NCBI GenBank assembly: GCA_014706295.1
Contig: JACSVZ010000002.1
Coordinates: forward strand, 104,762,047 to 104,826,046
Source: Lycocorax pyrrhopterus obiensis
Lineage: Eukaryota > Chordata > Aves > Passeriformes > Paradisaeidae
DNA: 64,000 nt
Direction of reading: 5' to 3'
Shown here: piece by piece, positions 1 through 12,927 of the stretch
Layout: each line of letters opens with the position of its first letter
How positions within the stretch are numbered: position 1 is the first letter of the stretch
Notes under the pieces: model-generated
Seen by the model: the letters and a program-made list of their open reading frames with translations, nothing else
The model's database searches: none
What the model was told of the DNA's origin: nothing
Position numbers and translations under genes: made by a program

Positions 1-3000
1 CTTTGTGCCAGCCATAATCGTAATCCACTCACTCCTGAGTCTCTCCTTGCTCCTGCAGATGGGAAGACACTTCCTGACTTTGTGGGTACCTTCAGGAGCA
101 CATCAGAAATGGTTGTATTCAAATGAAGGTAGTGAGTTAAGGCCCCTAAGAAAAGCTGCAGGATGGAGGTAATGGTAGATAAACTTTCTTATGCAGTTCA
201 TTAGTATTGAATCATTTATTGGATAACTATTTGGGAGGTGTAGCTACTGCTTGATTTCAAACAAGAGTTGCCTATTGCATCATTCATAAATTCAAGCCTT
301 CCCAGAGGCTACCCCAGGCTTGAGCCATTCTGAAACAAAACCTAACTAAAGAGCCCCGTTCACAAGTGGGGGGTTCCATCCATCCCTCTCATTTGGTGTA
401 AAGCAGGTGCTTTAAGCTCTGTGAATGTAAAAATTGTGTTCCTGAATGAGGGCTGGCATGAACAAGCTCTCTTAAAATCCTGAAAATTAGCTGTTAAGCT
501 AATTCCATTTTTAGATTCTCTGTCCAACAAAGCACTGCAAAAATTCAGGAGCTCGCTTCAATTCATGCTGGAGGCGTTTAGATTCCAAGGTATTTAACAC
601 GCTGGGGATAATAACCAGCCTTTTTGGGGGAGGTTTCTGTAAGCGCCTGCTTCTGGCAGCTCTGAGGGATGGGATGAGAGATGAGGGAGGTCTTCCAGGG
701 TGCAGTGCAGCATTTCTCTTCCTACTGCAGATCTCTCAGGTCTCCCTTTCTCCATGCTCTACTGTCTTTCTCTTTTTACCTTCTTTCCTTCTGGCTCCTC
801 TCCTCCTCACTAGGCACTGAAGCTGTGCAGCACCTCCCACAATCCATATGAAGCACACAACACATTGTAAGATATCTAGCAAAGGGTGTTCACTTCAGGT
901 GGGCAGTCAAGCTGAAAAACAGCTTTTGGAGGAGATGCGCTGCTTTGGTTTGTACTGAATTTTATGACAGCTCATGAAGTCTGCTCCATCATGGCTGCTT
1001 CCCCAGGGCCAGGCAGCCCCAGCAAGCCAAAGGGAGACCACTCGTTTTACTTGTGATGCTACAAAAGCAGCCTTCATCTCTTGCTCTGTCAAAGTTTGCT
1101 GCCTTTGCTAGCTACCAGAACTTATTCTGCTGCATACCTATTAAAAAGAAGTCCAGGATTTTTTTTTTATGGGGTTGACCCAAACTATCGGTCCAAGAAC
1201 CAACTTTACAAGAGGTGCATGATGCACACCCACCTCAGTGGTGGTGGAACAGAGCCCAGCAAAGCTCTGCAGGGTGCAGATGAAACATTCCCTGGCTCAG
1301 GGTGAGACAAAAAGGTGATAAACAGCAGCACCTGGGGAATATTCCCCTTCCCACCTACCGCCACCACCTTCTCTCTTTCTTGAAAACACAAACAAGCCAT
1401 CCCAATTTGCATTTTCATAGCTGGGAGTGATTGCTAAATTAATGAGCACTGCTATTTATATCTAAATAATCACAGTTCTAAACAACTGCTTGGAGGCATC
1501 AGTATGGAAGGTAAAATTCTGGGCTATGATTTGACTGGATTCAGGCAGCACTTGTCATCAGAAGGAGGAAAATCCCAACTACAAAAAAAATAAGCTTTGC
1601 CATGTTTCAGACAATCTGAGGGAAACTGGAAGAAGAAGTTCTCTGAGTAGTGTATACAGACTTGTCTTGCTTACCTTGCTGGTCTTAATATTATTCAGAG
1701 GAAATACTTTTGTTAAGCAGCTTCCTTTAACCATCTTGGTTGCCACAACCCTGCTAGGGACTTCAGCATTAAGCTGTGCTGCCCAGGTGCACAGAGTACT
1801 ACTCAGCATTGTTCCCAGAGTGTTTGAAGAGCCCCTGCAAGCCAGCTCTGTCCTCGCTGCCTTTGGCTGAGTTTCTGCAAAGTGAATCTCTTGGCTTAGT
1901 GCAGAGCTTGTGAGGCCACTTAAATCTCTCTGACCCCTTAATGAAGTTTTTAAAAGGGTTTCATAAATCTTCATCACTAAGAATTGCTTAAAGCCCTGCA
2001 GGGTTTCTCTAGTGGCATTAACCACTAAAACAAGTAGACAGGCTCGGGTCTATTTACTGCATTCATCTTCATTATTCCATGGGTTTTCCTTCCTTATAGT
2101 CTTTTACATAAGCTGCAACTGGGAAAGGGAGCTCAGGAGTGGGAGCTCTGAGTCAACACTGCCTGTCTGGCAGTTTGTAGCCATCCACTATGACTACATC
2201 TGATCAGTCCTCTTATTGGTAATGTTTTCTGTGCAGGCAGAAACTGTATGTTCATCATTTATCCTTCCTTATTTAAATCACTGGGTTGCTCCTCATTAGG
2301 GAAAGATCCTCATTTTTGCCTTTCCTGTGAAAACATACCTCAGGTCACAACCTGACAGCTCCAAAATGGATTAGTTACCTGCCTGCCCTTCCATTTTTTT
2401 TTCTTGGAATTTCGGCTGACTTTGGTAATGGCTTTTTATGAGTAGCATGAGTATTCTCTGAAATAACTTCCAGCTCAATGGATATGTAAGGATTGCTAGG
2501 AAAGTACGATGGTTTTTTTTGAACTTTTTGCATACCATATATTGTGCTCTCCAAGTGACAGTGTAGATTCTATATATTCTGTACAGGTTGTTTGATTCTT
2601 CACCTCTGCAAAGTGAGGACAGAAGAGTTAAGATTGAGGTTCACAGAAAAACAGAAAAATACTCCAGTGCAGGTAAAGTCATTGCAACCAGTGAGAGACT
2701 TTGAAGAAATGGTTTCAAGGCTAATTCTGCAGACAATGCAGGACTAAGGCTCTATTGAGATTTCGAAGGATTGGAGATCCTTGTGATCCAACGTGGTCCA
2801 GCCAAGCCTGGGCTGCCCCATTCCATCACAAAATCATACTTTTGTGAGCTAGATGATTTTCATTTTTTGCCTTTTCAGCTGGCATTTTGTTTATGCCATC
2901 AAGATACAGTAGAGTGCCATGGAAGTGCTACTTTAGAGCCATTGCGATGTTATTTGATTTTATTTTGTTTTCAATTTATTTGCATTACAAGAAGGTCTCA

Positions 3001-6000
3001 GGGACTCAGGGAGGACTGAAACAGCGTGCATGGAGCATAAGAGAAGTAATATGCTTGTGAAGGCCAAAAAGATCTTCTTATTGAAGGTTTGACACTGAAG
3101 TATTAAATCTGCCAGAAGTACCATTTATGATTAAGAAAGTCATCTAGGTTCCTAGTCTGGGTCATGACTGGAAGAAAAAATAATGTCTGATGAACATGGT
3201 GGAGGCTCAAAACTCAGCTTATGATGTGTGAAGTGAGTTGCTTGAGGCAGTAAAGGAGAGCTCCAGACTCAGCTGAATTGGTATTTCTTCCGTTGGGGTC
3301 AGTGGGTTCTAGATGATGTCATGCTGTGATGTTTTCACACGTGAGCCAGTCAGATAATTGGTTTTGATATAGGGAACTGTAGGATAGGTTATACAATGCA
3401 GTGTTGTCTGCTCTAGAACACACTGGTAAATAGTGTGCTGGGGACACTCTTTTACCCTAACAGTGATAAGATTAGATATTATCTGACTTCCTGTCTGCTT
3501 AAAGGCTATGCAAGTTCACCCAAGTGCTTACTTACATAGCTGTTAACAAAAATTCAAATTAAGCCATAGCTTTCAAGTCCTCAAAAGACCAAAATCGAAA
3601 GCAGGGGACAGAAGAAGTCAAAGAGTCACCATAGCCTGAGGTCCATAAAATGTCAGGATGTTGGAGAGATAAGAAAGAAGGTTTCAGCATGTGACTCAAG
3701 GCCTGTGCTTTAAGAAAAGATGGAAGAGTCCTAAATTGTGGCCAAAATGACCTGGCAGAAGTTCTTACTCGGTCCTGAGTCCCATACACACCTTCATCCT
3801 TTGCATGTAAGCCAAACATAAAAGGCTGTGAGGAGAGACCTGGGAGGGCGGGTGGGTAGGTGGCCGCTCTCCTATGGCCAAGGCATTGTCACTGACCATA
3901 TGCCTGCTCCTAACCCTGTCCATTTAAGCCTTCCACTGCCTGAAAGTTAGCCACCTAAATGTCTTTAAGGATACCAGCCTCAGGATTCAACTGAGGCTTC
4001 ACGCACACTGTATTTCTCAGTGATACGGCTCTCATGACTGCAAATCTCTAGTATAGGTAAACCAGGCTGGGGTAGGAAAGCGACGCTGGGCCAGCTCTCC
4101 TGTACAAGGAATTTGGAGCAGAGATGCTTCATGGCTATGAAAACACTCAGGAAAGGCAAAGTTTAAGTTCATACAGTGAACTATCACACCATAGTCCCAT
4201 GATACACTGCCTTTGCCAGCTGAGCTGCTGCAGGCAGCTCCTGCCCCAGATGCTTGTTCCCACCTCTGGCCTGCAGTTTGTCACCTCCTCAGCCGTGCCA
4301 GAACAACTGCGTGTAGAGCAGTGCTTAAATCAGCGCACTGAAGTGGTGGAAGTTAAAAATAAACTCTTTGTGGGAGGAGCAGAGGAAGAGTTATTTTTAA
4401 TTGTAATCACTTCAATGGTCTTTCTTCCAGTGTGGTCCGACAAGGAATTTCATTAATACTGCCAGGAGAAGGCAGTGGATTGCTGTGCTGGCATTGGAGT
4501 GACTCCTCCAGGCAGAAGAGTCCCTCCTTGGAGAGGGACAGGATTTCTGAGGCCAGGATTGCACCAGGGCCAATGTGCTGCAGAATTGTACCTTCCAATA
4601 TGCAGAATTATGACTTCCCTACCTGGGTCCAAACTAAACTCAGGTGTCCCAGGCTCTCCATTAGCTATTCTGCCTCCTAGATCCTCATAGCATTCATTAC
4701 AAAAATTATTGTGTGCAAGCCAGCATTACCATTAACAAAAACAAATAAAGAGACACTGAGGTTTTTTCCTGTTTTATAAACAAATACTCCTTATAATAAT
4801 TCTGAATACTAGCCTCCTCCACAATTTACTATGGTATGGTTAGATGTCACCCATTAAAATCTATTCAAATACAAAATGCACAGTAAATTGAGAATAAAAC
4901 ACATCAGAAGAGATGCAAAAAAAGATTTTATTTAATAACATTTCTTACATGATCAGAAAAGGAAATATTTATATGTTCCTTAAAAAGCATTAAAAGTTTA
5001 AGGAAAAACATCTGAAAAGTGTTCAAACAGTTGCAGTGCTGCTACGACTTGAAAACTTGCAGAATAATTCAGCAACTTACTTTTGTTTTGGCTTTAGTAA
5101 TTTCTGTGCTTAGATGAGCTTCTCTGTGAGTGAGTGACGTGCAAAGCCTCGGTTATGTCTTGTGTTCAGGCACCTCAGTGATTTGTTTCTGTTTGAACAT
5201 GAAACACATTCACTTGCATTCAAATGTTCCTGATGCATTTCTCCAGAGGCTTTGTACCAGTGAAGCATGTGAAACATGGGCAGATTTCAAACTGCTGTTG
5301 CTTTTTGAAATAAATAATTAATTACACTTCTTTTTGTGTGTCATTAACATTACTAAAAGTTCTTCTGTGCTACTGACTGAGTTTCAAAGCACTTCTCAGG
5401 AAAACGGGGCAGTAGTTTAATTTCCATCATACAGGAAAATGAAGTAGTATCCTGAGTCCCACATCAAGGCATCCTTCTTTTGGGACTCATGATCTATGTG
5501 CCGGATCACACCAGTTCCTGGATGCTTGAGTGTACAGGCAGGATTTAAATTTAAATTCCTAGACTCTGAGTATGTTTAGTATGTCCTTCAATTCTCTTCT
5601 AATAAATAGAACCAAGGGCATAGTGAGTCAGTTTTGTAATTAGATTATATAATTGTCTCATGAACTCTGTACAAATTACCTCTTCTCTGTATTGTTTTTG
5701 CAGTGTATTGTTTTTCTTGAATAATATGGCACATATCCAGTATATATTGCAGTCAATAAAGTACCCCAGTTTATAGTTTGATGGCCCACAAACGATTAAC
5801 TGACATAAACAAAAATAATTAAGTCAATGCCACTTTTAGTACCATCAGTACTCTTAATTTAGACCACTAAATTTGTTTTTAATTATTAACATGATTCCTT
5901 AAAAACATCTTTTTACATTTTTTTATTACCAAGAGGTAACCACAGATGAACCATTTTGCTCAGGTTTCAACAAGTTTGTAATTCTAAGGTTGACATTAGA

Positions 6001-9000
6001 GTGTAATGATGTAAAGGAAATTGCATTTTATTGCATTTTAATTAAACAGGTCAACTTAAGCAAGCCTCTCTCCAGCAAAATTCCCATCGGAGTTTAGTCC
6101 TTCATCACTAGATTTTATTTACTTCTTGAGCTTTGCACAGCAGATTTTTGCCTTCCCAACAGAGGACCAATAAAATAATTTAATCCATTAAACAGTGTAT
6201 TTTTGACATTGAGACTGATAGATATGGGGTAGTATCGTAATGCTGAATACCATGAAGGATGTGCATCGTTGCTATTCCTCTTACTAAAGTGTCATTCCAG
6301 GTGTGCCGGAGTTTACTTTTATGCAGAGCATTGGGTTGGTTCAAGACAGCCCATGAGCCATCCAGAGCCTTCAAAACCCCATGGAGTTGTTGGCCATAGC
6401 TCTGTGCTTGCTTTGGGGGTATGGACCCAAAACAGCCCTTCTTCCATGTGCTGGGGAAAAACACATATGGAAGCCTGTTTCCTCCTGGGCCCTGCTGTCA
6501 TCCTGGGATGTGGGCACTGAGGTGCACACCCCATCAGGCAGCAAGGAGATGGGTGGGTCCTTCTCTCCTTGCATTGCACCTGGGCAAGGGCACTCCCGCT
6601 TGCTACCGTAGCTCTGTCCTTCTGCACTGACTTGCTGAACCCAAACTTGTATTTTTTCCTTTCTCTTAAAAACAGTCACAGAGCTCTGAATGGTTTTGTC
6701 TCCCCGCTTCCCATCCACTTTGCATTTCTCCCCAGTTCTACTCTCAATCATGACAAAACGCCCAACATTTTCCGCTTTCACTGTAATAATGCTGGCTGCA
6801 TCCAAAAAGCCCGGACGACATGAAGAATTCAGCTTAAATACTCACATTTAGCATTCAGCCAAGCTCTTCCAGGTTTGTTCCTGCTCATTTGGTCCAACAC
6901 CATTAAATGCAGGTTGTCTGCTTTTCCAGCTGAAAAGTTTACTTTCCAATTCTCTCCATAGGCTCAACCTAGTCAGCTCCATGCTCCACAAGTCCAAACG
7001 CTGAGCAACAGCTAACATATTTCTGCACAGAATATTTTTAATCTTCTGGTAGCTACAGCTCACAATCATTAGTTTCTCCTCTCTACGCTTATTAGAGGAA
7101 ACACTTGTGAAAGATATGTCACCTTCTGGACCTCAGAGGTACGTGTAGTTCCAAGCAGGCACAAGGAAAATACATTTTTCCACTTCTTGCAAGCAGAAAT
7201 GAAGTAAATTTGTTTGGAAAACTCCTGCTAAAGGAAATGTCATTCAACAATTCTGTTGAAGCTATCAAAAGCAAAACCAAATGGATTTGAAAACTCAGCA
7301 CAGGTCACAGACACAGTTTGTGATCTGAGTAGTAACTGTTCTCCTAGGCAGTAGGAACTAAAAGAAGAGTGTAGCATGAATTCTGGTTTCAGGCTGAGTT
7401 ACACCCCTCTCCAGTTCCATGAGTGAAATATCTTGGAATATTCATGCAAGCCCTCTATCTTTAAGAAAAAAGTTTAAAACCTTCAACCGAGAGCACAGGC
7501 AGTAGTTTCAACCAGTTCAGAGTTGTTGCTTTCTCTGTGCCCTGCTGACCAAGGAGAAAACAAGAGGTTTTGCTGTAGTTTCTGGTGGCTGAGAAGGGAA
7601 GAGGTGCTGTGGTTTTGGCTTCCGGTCCAGGCGTGGCAGACCTCTCCTACCACCCCAAATGTGAGTATGTTACCAAACTGAAAGAGAGAAAAAAATACAA
7701 AACGCATTTTCTGCCCTCTTGAGACGAACTTTGTTGCATATTTGATTCCAAGTTAATTTTCTTTAAAGGGCTAAATACTTCAAAAACAGCAAAAAAATCT
7801 TCATTTTGGATAAAACAAAATGTTTTGATTGATAAGAGATTTTTTGGAGGGAAAGAGTTTGGCTTAGTGTAGAAGCTGAAATGCTTTGATTTAAGTAGTG
7901 GTACGTAAAGCTGTGTCCCTACAGCCCAGCGGGTGGTCTGTGGGGAGTGGCACTGCATAGGGTGTCACATATGGGGCATTTGGGGGAAAGCTGAAAATAG
8001 CCAGGGAAAAGCCCTCCAGCCAGCTAAGCACTGCTGAGTTTTCATCTCCCAACACTCCCAGGCTCTGACAGTCCCACCTCTGTTGGATTTATCTGTGACA
8101 CCATAAGATGCCACTGATGTCAGTGCTCGTGGCTGTCCTTTCTGCTGGGGTCACTGGCCCCCAGAAGTAAGGGCGATGTAAGTTTATAAGGGCGTGCCAG
8201 CCATGGAGTTGGATCTGCCATCTTTAGTGTCCAATGGCATGGCATCTCTGTCATAAAGAGCTGCTGTTAAACCTGACAGAGCCTGACATAAATCACAGAG
8301 AGCGCCTGCACTACCTTTACTGTTAAGTTCATTACAGGAGCTATGGTAGTTGCTGAGTTAGTGCCAATTGGGTTTGTTTGGGACCAACAGCTTCCGAGAT
8401 GTGACAGCAGAAAGCTCTGCATTAGCTGACCAAATATTCACCTGGAGTTTGTATAAGAATCTGCTCAAAGCCAGTTTAGTTAAGTTGAAACCATGACTTG
8501 AAGAGCTGAGTAGCAATTCTTGCTGGTAACCTCAGAAGTGATCCACTAGCAAGGTTTATTCCTTCAAGAGGTATTTCTGTAGAGGTCTGTGGCACTGGCT
8601 CTTCAAGCTTAAGTCATGGTGAACAAGGACAAATTTCAGCTGAATGAGTAGCCTTGGACCTTTTTAGGATCTGGATAAATGGGCAGAGACACAGAAGCAG
8701 GGCTTCTTTGTAAGCCCCATTTCACACACCCTATCAGGAAAAACAACCTATGGTAATGTTACAATGAAAATGGGCTGCTGCAAAGCAAATAACCTATGTA
8801 AATTTATACTAAAGCTGTTGTTGGGGTTTTTTTATTATTATTTTAGAGGTGAATATTAAAGTTGTGTGCTGCTAAACTTATGTTTGATTGTCATTGGCAA
8901 ATGCTAAATGCATCATCCAGATATAACCCTGGTTACTGATGGATGTTTCTCTGAAGTTATCCTGTAACACTCCTGCATGGTATTTTCTTCAGAGTTTATT

Positions 9001-9400
9001 GAAAGTGCATAGGTCCTTTTTTTTTTTTTAACCCTTGGAAATAGTAGTCACTCTATACATCACATTGATCTACTCTGAGGATTGGTTACTTCAGAAAAAG
9101 GCTGCTAACTCTATCCATACTAAGAATATAAAAAGTAAAATCTTGGACCTCAGTAACATTAGGATTACTCCTGTCTCCTTTGTTACTGTGTTCCATCTTT
9201 AACACTAAAACTATTTTGTCCATCAAGAAAGATACATCAAGAAATTATTACAATGTGTGTATGTTAAAAATTACAGCAAGAAAAAACCTTATGTATACTG
9301 AACTGCGCAACTTCTTGCTCATCTAATTGGAATTAAAAGAAAGTCTTTGGACTCCTTAAAGTTCAGTCATTTGTGACCTCTTAAAATCAATCAAAAACAG
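1..9400. other. AT-rich intergenic sequence upstream of GATA6
   Basis: I see no exon, transposon or RNA gene that I can support here. Frames are short and interrupted; the longest, 148 codons on the minus strand at 1579-2025, shows no recognisable domain. An interrupted inverted repeat lies at 8490-8620. An upstream or divergent lncRNA, as known next to mammalian GATA6, cannot be recognised from sequence. Confidence 0.6.
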
Positions 9401-10377
9401 CAGGGGAACAATATTTTATAGCCACGTAGGTTTGGAACTATTGGCTTTTTAATTGTTCTTTTTATCGTTTGCACATACTGGCGTCCTTTACTATTGAATT
9501 ATAAATTCAACGTGAGCAGCAATAACGGATGCATAAACCCAACCTTTTCCTAAAGTAATCGAAAAGTGCAGATTAATTGCACGCCCTCCTTGGTCGTGGA
9601 GGCTTAGGCGAAATGGATAAACACTGGCAGTGATTACGTGAACGAAATGGAAATTGCGGTATTCCCAAGGCGAACGTATATATTTATACTTTTAACTGCA
9701 AATAGAGGGCTATGTCCGCGAAGCCATTAACACCGAGGGTAAGAAAAGCAAAAGGGAAGCAAGGCGTCGCCTCCTCGGAGGTGAATTAGCAGCATCCCTT
9801 ATCTTCGGGCCGCTGGGGATGGGACCCGCCCGGCCGGGACCTGCCTCCGCGGCTCCCTTCGACACCTCCATCTATCAAAAGGAGGGAAAAGCCGGTGTCT
9901 GCGGGGATGACAGGCAAAGCCAAGGCGGGTACACGCATTTTGCCTATCCATGGGGCCCCACAAGTCTCGTCGGAAACCTCTCCGCATCTTCTCGCTCTCC
10001 ATCCTACGTCCCGTGGCATGCTTGCTCACACCTTCCCGAGGCAGGAACCATCCACTTACTTTTGATAGCAGCCAGGAGCAAGGCTATTAATAGGCTATCT
10101 AATTACCCCGAGCTGCTAACTCTGAAATCTCTTATTCTGTGATGTGGTTGTTTTGATTTGATTTTCCAGTCTATTAGGGCTTGCATTTACAGAACTGGTC
10201 AGACTCGCTCTGGAAGATATTATTTTAACGTTTTAAAATCTACTTTCATTCCAAGCAGGAACAAAATCCCCAAATTTTGACATTTCACACGAAAGCAGAG
10301 AGTGAAAACATTATTAGTTCGGATGGAGGGAAGCGGTTTGCTTAGCTAAGATCGTGAATGTCGTTGTTTGGGGGCTT

Positions 10378-10404
10378 ATCATTATTATTATTATTATTAT
10401 TATT
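10378..10404. repeat. (ATT)n microsatellite
   Basis: About nine ATT units without interruption, in the GATA6 5' flank. Confidence 0.9.
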
Positions 10405-11941
10405 TGCACGTGTTCTCAGACATTTCTGTCAGGCAGGTAAACGGCGAGGAAAGCAGTTTCAAAAGGGAGGGCGAGAGGTTGCCACGATGCCAAGAGAAAC
10501 GGAGCGGCCCCGCCACAGCTCAGCGTGGACACGCATGAAACGGAGCTACTCCCGAAAAATGCTTCCGAGAGAACGTATTCATTTTGATCTGTGGAAAACA
10601 TTTCACTGGAAGACTGTGACCTGTTCTGATGGTTTATTTTATTTCCTGGACAGAGAAGTAAGAAGACAACTATGCGGGGGGTTTCCCGGCAGGTTTCGAT
10701 GCGTGCATAAACCGATATTTCCTTCACGGTGTGCGGCAGTGGCGACAACAGTCCCAGGGAATAGTCGGGGATGTTTTTTGTTTGGTTGCTTTTTGTTGGT
10801 GTTTAGTTTAGTTTTTGCTGGAGTTCTTTTGGGAGGGGTGGGTTTAAGTGAGAAAGAATTAAGTTTCTGTGCTGCGGGCATGGGGGCGGAGGCAAAATAG
10901 CTGATTGCAGATCGGATTTGATATTGCCTAACAGCCTTGATAGGGAATGGGGGGAGGATGAGGAGAAGCTCGGCTCTAAAGTGCTGGGGAGGAGAAGTGC
11001 GGCTCCGCCGTGCCCCACGTCCCGCCGTTCCCAGCTCTCTCCCACAACGACCTCTCGCAGCAAGAAACTTTTCCCCGAGTTTTCCTGCCAGATCCAGCAG
11101 AAGAGAGCCCTGGAAGCCTTCGCCAGCACCCAGACAGGAACGGACAGTGATCCCCACGGCTCCGGCCCGGGAGACGCGGCGGCGGGAAGAGCTCTGGGCT
11201 CCCAGTGCTGCCCCGAGCGGTGGCGGCTCCCAACCCCACCCCTTTCCCCCTCTCGCCTCCCTGTTCCCCTCGACGAGACGGCGGGAACGAGGGTGGAGGC
11301 CTTTCCTTCTGGCCTTGTTGTCTCGAAAGGGGTTCTTTCCCTAGGTGTGAAAGCCGATTCGCACACAGAGTCGAGGTACTTGATTCATCTACAGTTGTGC
11401 GCAGAAAGGGGTACTGCACTTAAAAATAATACATAATATTCGTCACCGCAAGCAGTAAGTGGAACACAGCCCCACCGCTTTGTAGCAAGAGCAGTGAGGT
11501 GCCCGTTGATAAAAGTGTCAGAATTAAGCCATTTTAGTCACTTATTCTGAAAACCTTTAAAACAGCCGAGGAGCAATAAAAGTAATCCTTAACTCATTTT
11601 CAAAGTCCCTCTGTGTGTGCTGGAAAGAGACGAAACGCGTGTGCTCCTATTGGACAGAAGCAGCTAAATCGTGTTTTGTAGGGTGCTGCGTGGGTCTCGG
11701 CTGCCTCCCGGTCACCCCGAGAACTGGAGGGCGTCGCCTTCGTCCTGTGCACCCCACCGGGGCTCAGCGTGCAGGTACCGCGGAGCGCCGGCTCCTGGAG
11801 TCAGGTTACGCGGCAACAGGAGCCTCCTCCGCGCGTTTTGTTGATTTTAATTTTTTTTTTTTTTAAGGCTGAAATCATTAACCAGCCGGACCTCAGAGAC
11901 TGGAGGGAGGGCAAATAAAATGAAGCTGCAGTTCATTATTT

Positions 11942-11961
11942 AAAAAAAAAAAAAAAAAAAA
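11942..11961. repeat. Poly(A) tract
   Basis: Twenty consecutive A, followed by GACCACAAC and more A-rich sequence. No retrocopy is recognisable on its 5' side. Confidence 0.9.
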
Positions 11962-12830
11962 GACCACAACAAAAAAACCCCAACCACACAGAAACCACAC
12001 GCTTGGGCATATATTGCATAAATGTCCGTGCGGGCTCTGTGCTGCGTGATGCTGATTTGCGCGTCAAGTGTTGAAAAACACAGTGGAAATCACCCAAAAG
12101 CACGCGGCAGCAGGTTACCAGTGACGGGGAGGCCGCTTACTGCAGTGGGGAATATCCTTCTGCCCTGCTCCCCTCCTCCGGGCACAGCTTCAGCCTGGGG
12201 GAGAGCCGAGCGGCCGGGAGGGAGCGGGCAAGGTTCCCCGAGCCGGGTCAAGGTGTCCTGCCCCGCCGGCCCCGGAGCCTTGCGGTCTGCGAACCAGCGA
12301 GGACGGCTGGAGCTGAAGCCCGGCCTCCGAGCACCCGGCAGCCTTTCGTTAGGAGTTTTGGGGAAAGAAAAAATAATCTCTCCTCGTCCTTGATAATTTG
12401 GGGTCCCTCCTCACCATGGGACACATCTGATCTATTACAAAGGACACGTTCACCGTGCCCGCCCCTGCCCTTGCTGTGCTGTGTAGAGAGCTTTGCGGCT
12501 TTGGGGGTCAGTTTGGCTAACCACTACCTTTAGCTCCTCGGGCTGTCCTGCCCGGCCCGAGAGGGAGGTGATGGGTGATGTCAAAGGCCCCTATCCCTCT
12601 GAAATCCATCTCTTCCCCGGCGGATGCGGTTTGCTCCGCCGGCTTCGGCAGCCGTTCCTGCCGCTGGGGCTTGAGCCCTGCGCGGCCGGCAGCGGGAAGC
12701 GTGGAGCCGGCCGGCCGGCCAGCTCCTCGCTGGGCTGGGCTCTCCCGAGAGCCGCCGGTGCCCGATCGATATGTCCGCTTCAATGTCACAGCCGCTGGGG
12801 AATGGAAACAGTCCGTATCGTGGGGTGGCC

Positions 12831-12927
12831 TTGATAAAAGTATATTTTAAGTAGCGCGGATAAGCGAAGGGGAGAAGAGAGGGGGAGAGGTGCCGGCACG
12901 TCGCCCGTAATAACCGCTGCGCTTATC
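12831..12927. promoter_or_regulatory. Three-site GATA module in the 5' flank
   Basis: TTGATAAAAG at 12831-12840, GATAAG at 12859-12864 and, inverted, CTTATC at 12922-12927, about 2.7 kb upstream of the TATA box. A forkhead-like CATAAACAC follows near 12973. The combination is typical of endoderm and cardiac enhancers but has not been tested. Confidence 0.35.

Noticed and set aside
10358..11436. Several 110-187-codon frames on both strands upstream
   Set aside because: Frames overlap on both strands, change composition along their length and resemble no protein; best explained by GC content.
11942..11961. Poly(A) tract as the tail of a processed pseudogene
   Set aside because: No gene-like sequence or polyadenylation signal precedes it and no target duplication is visible.
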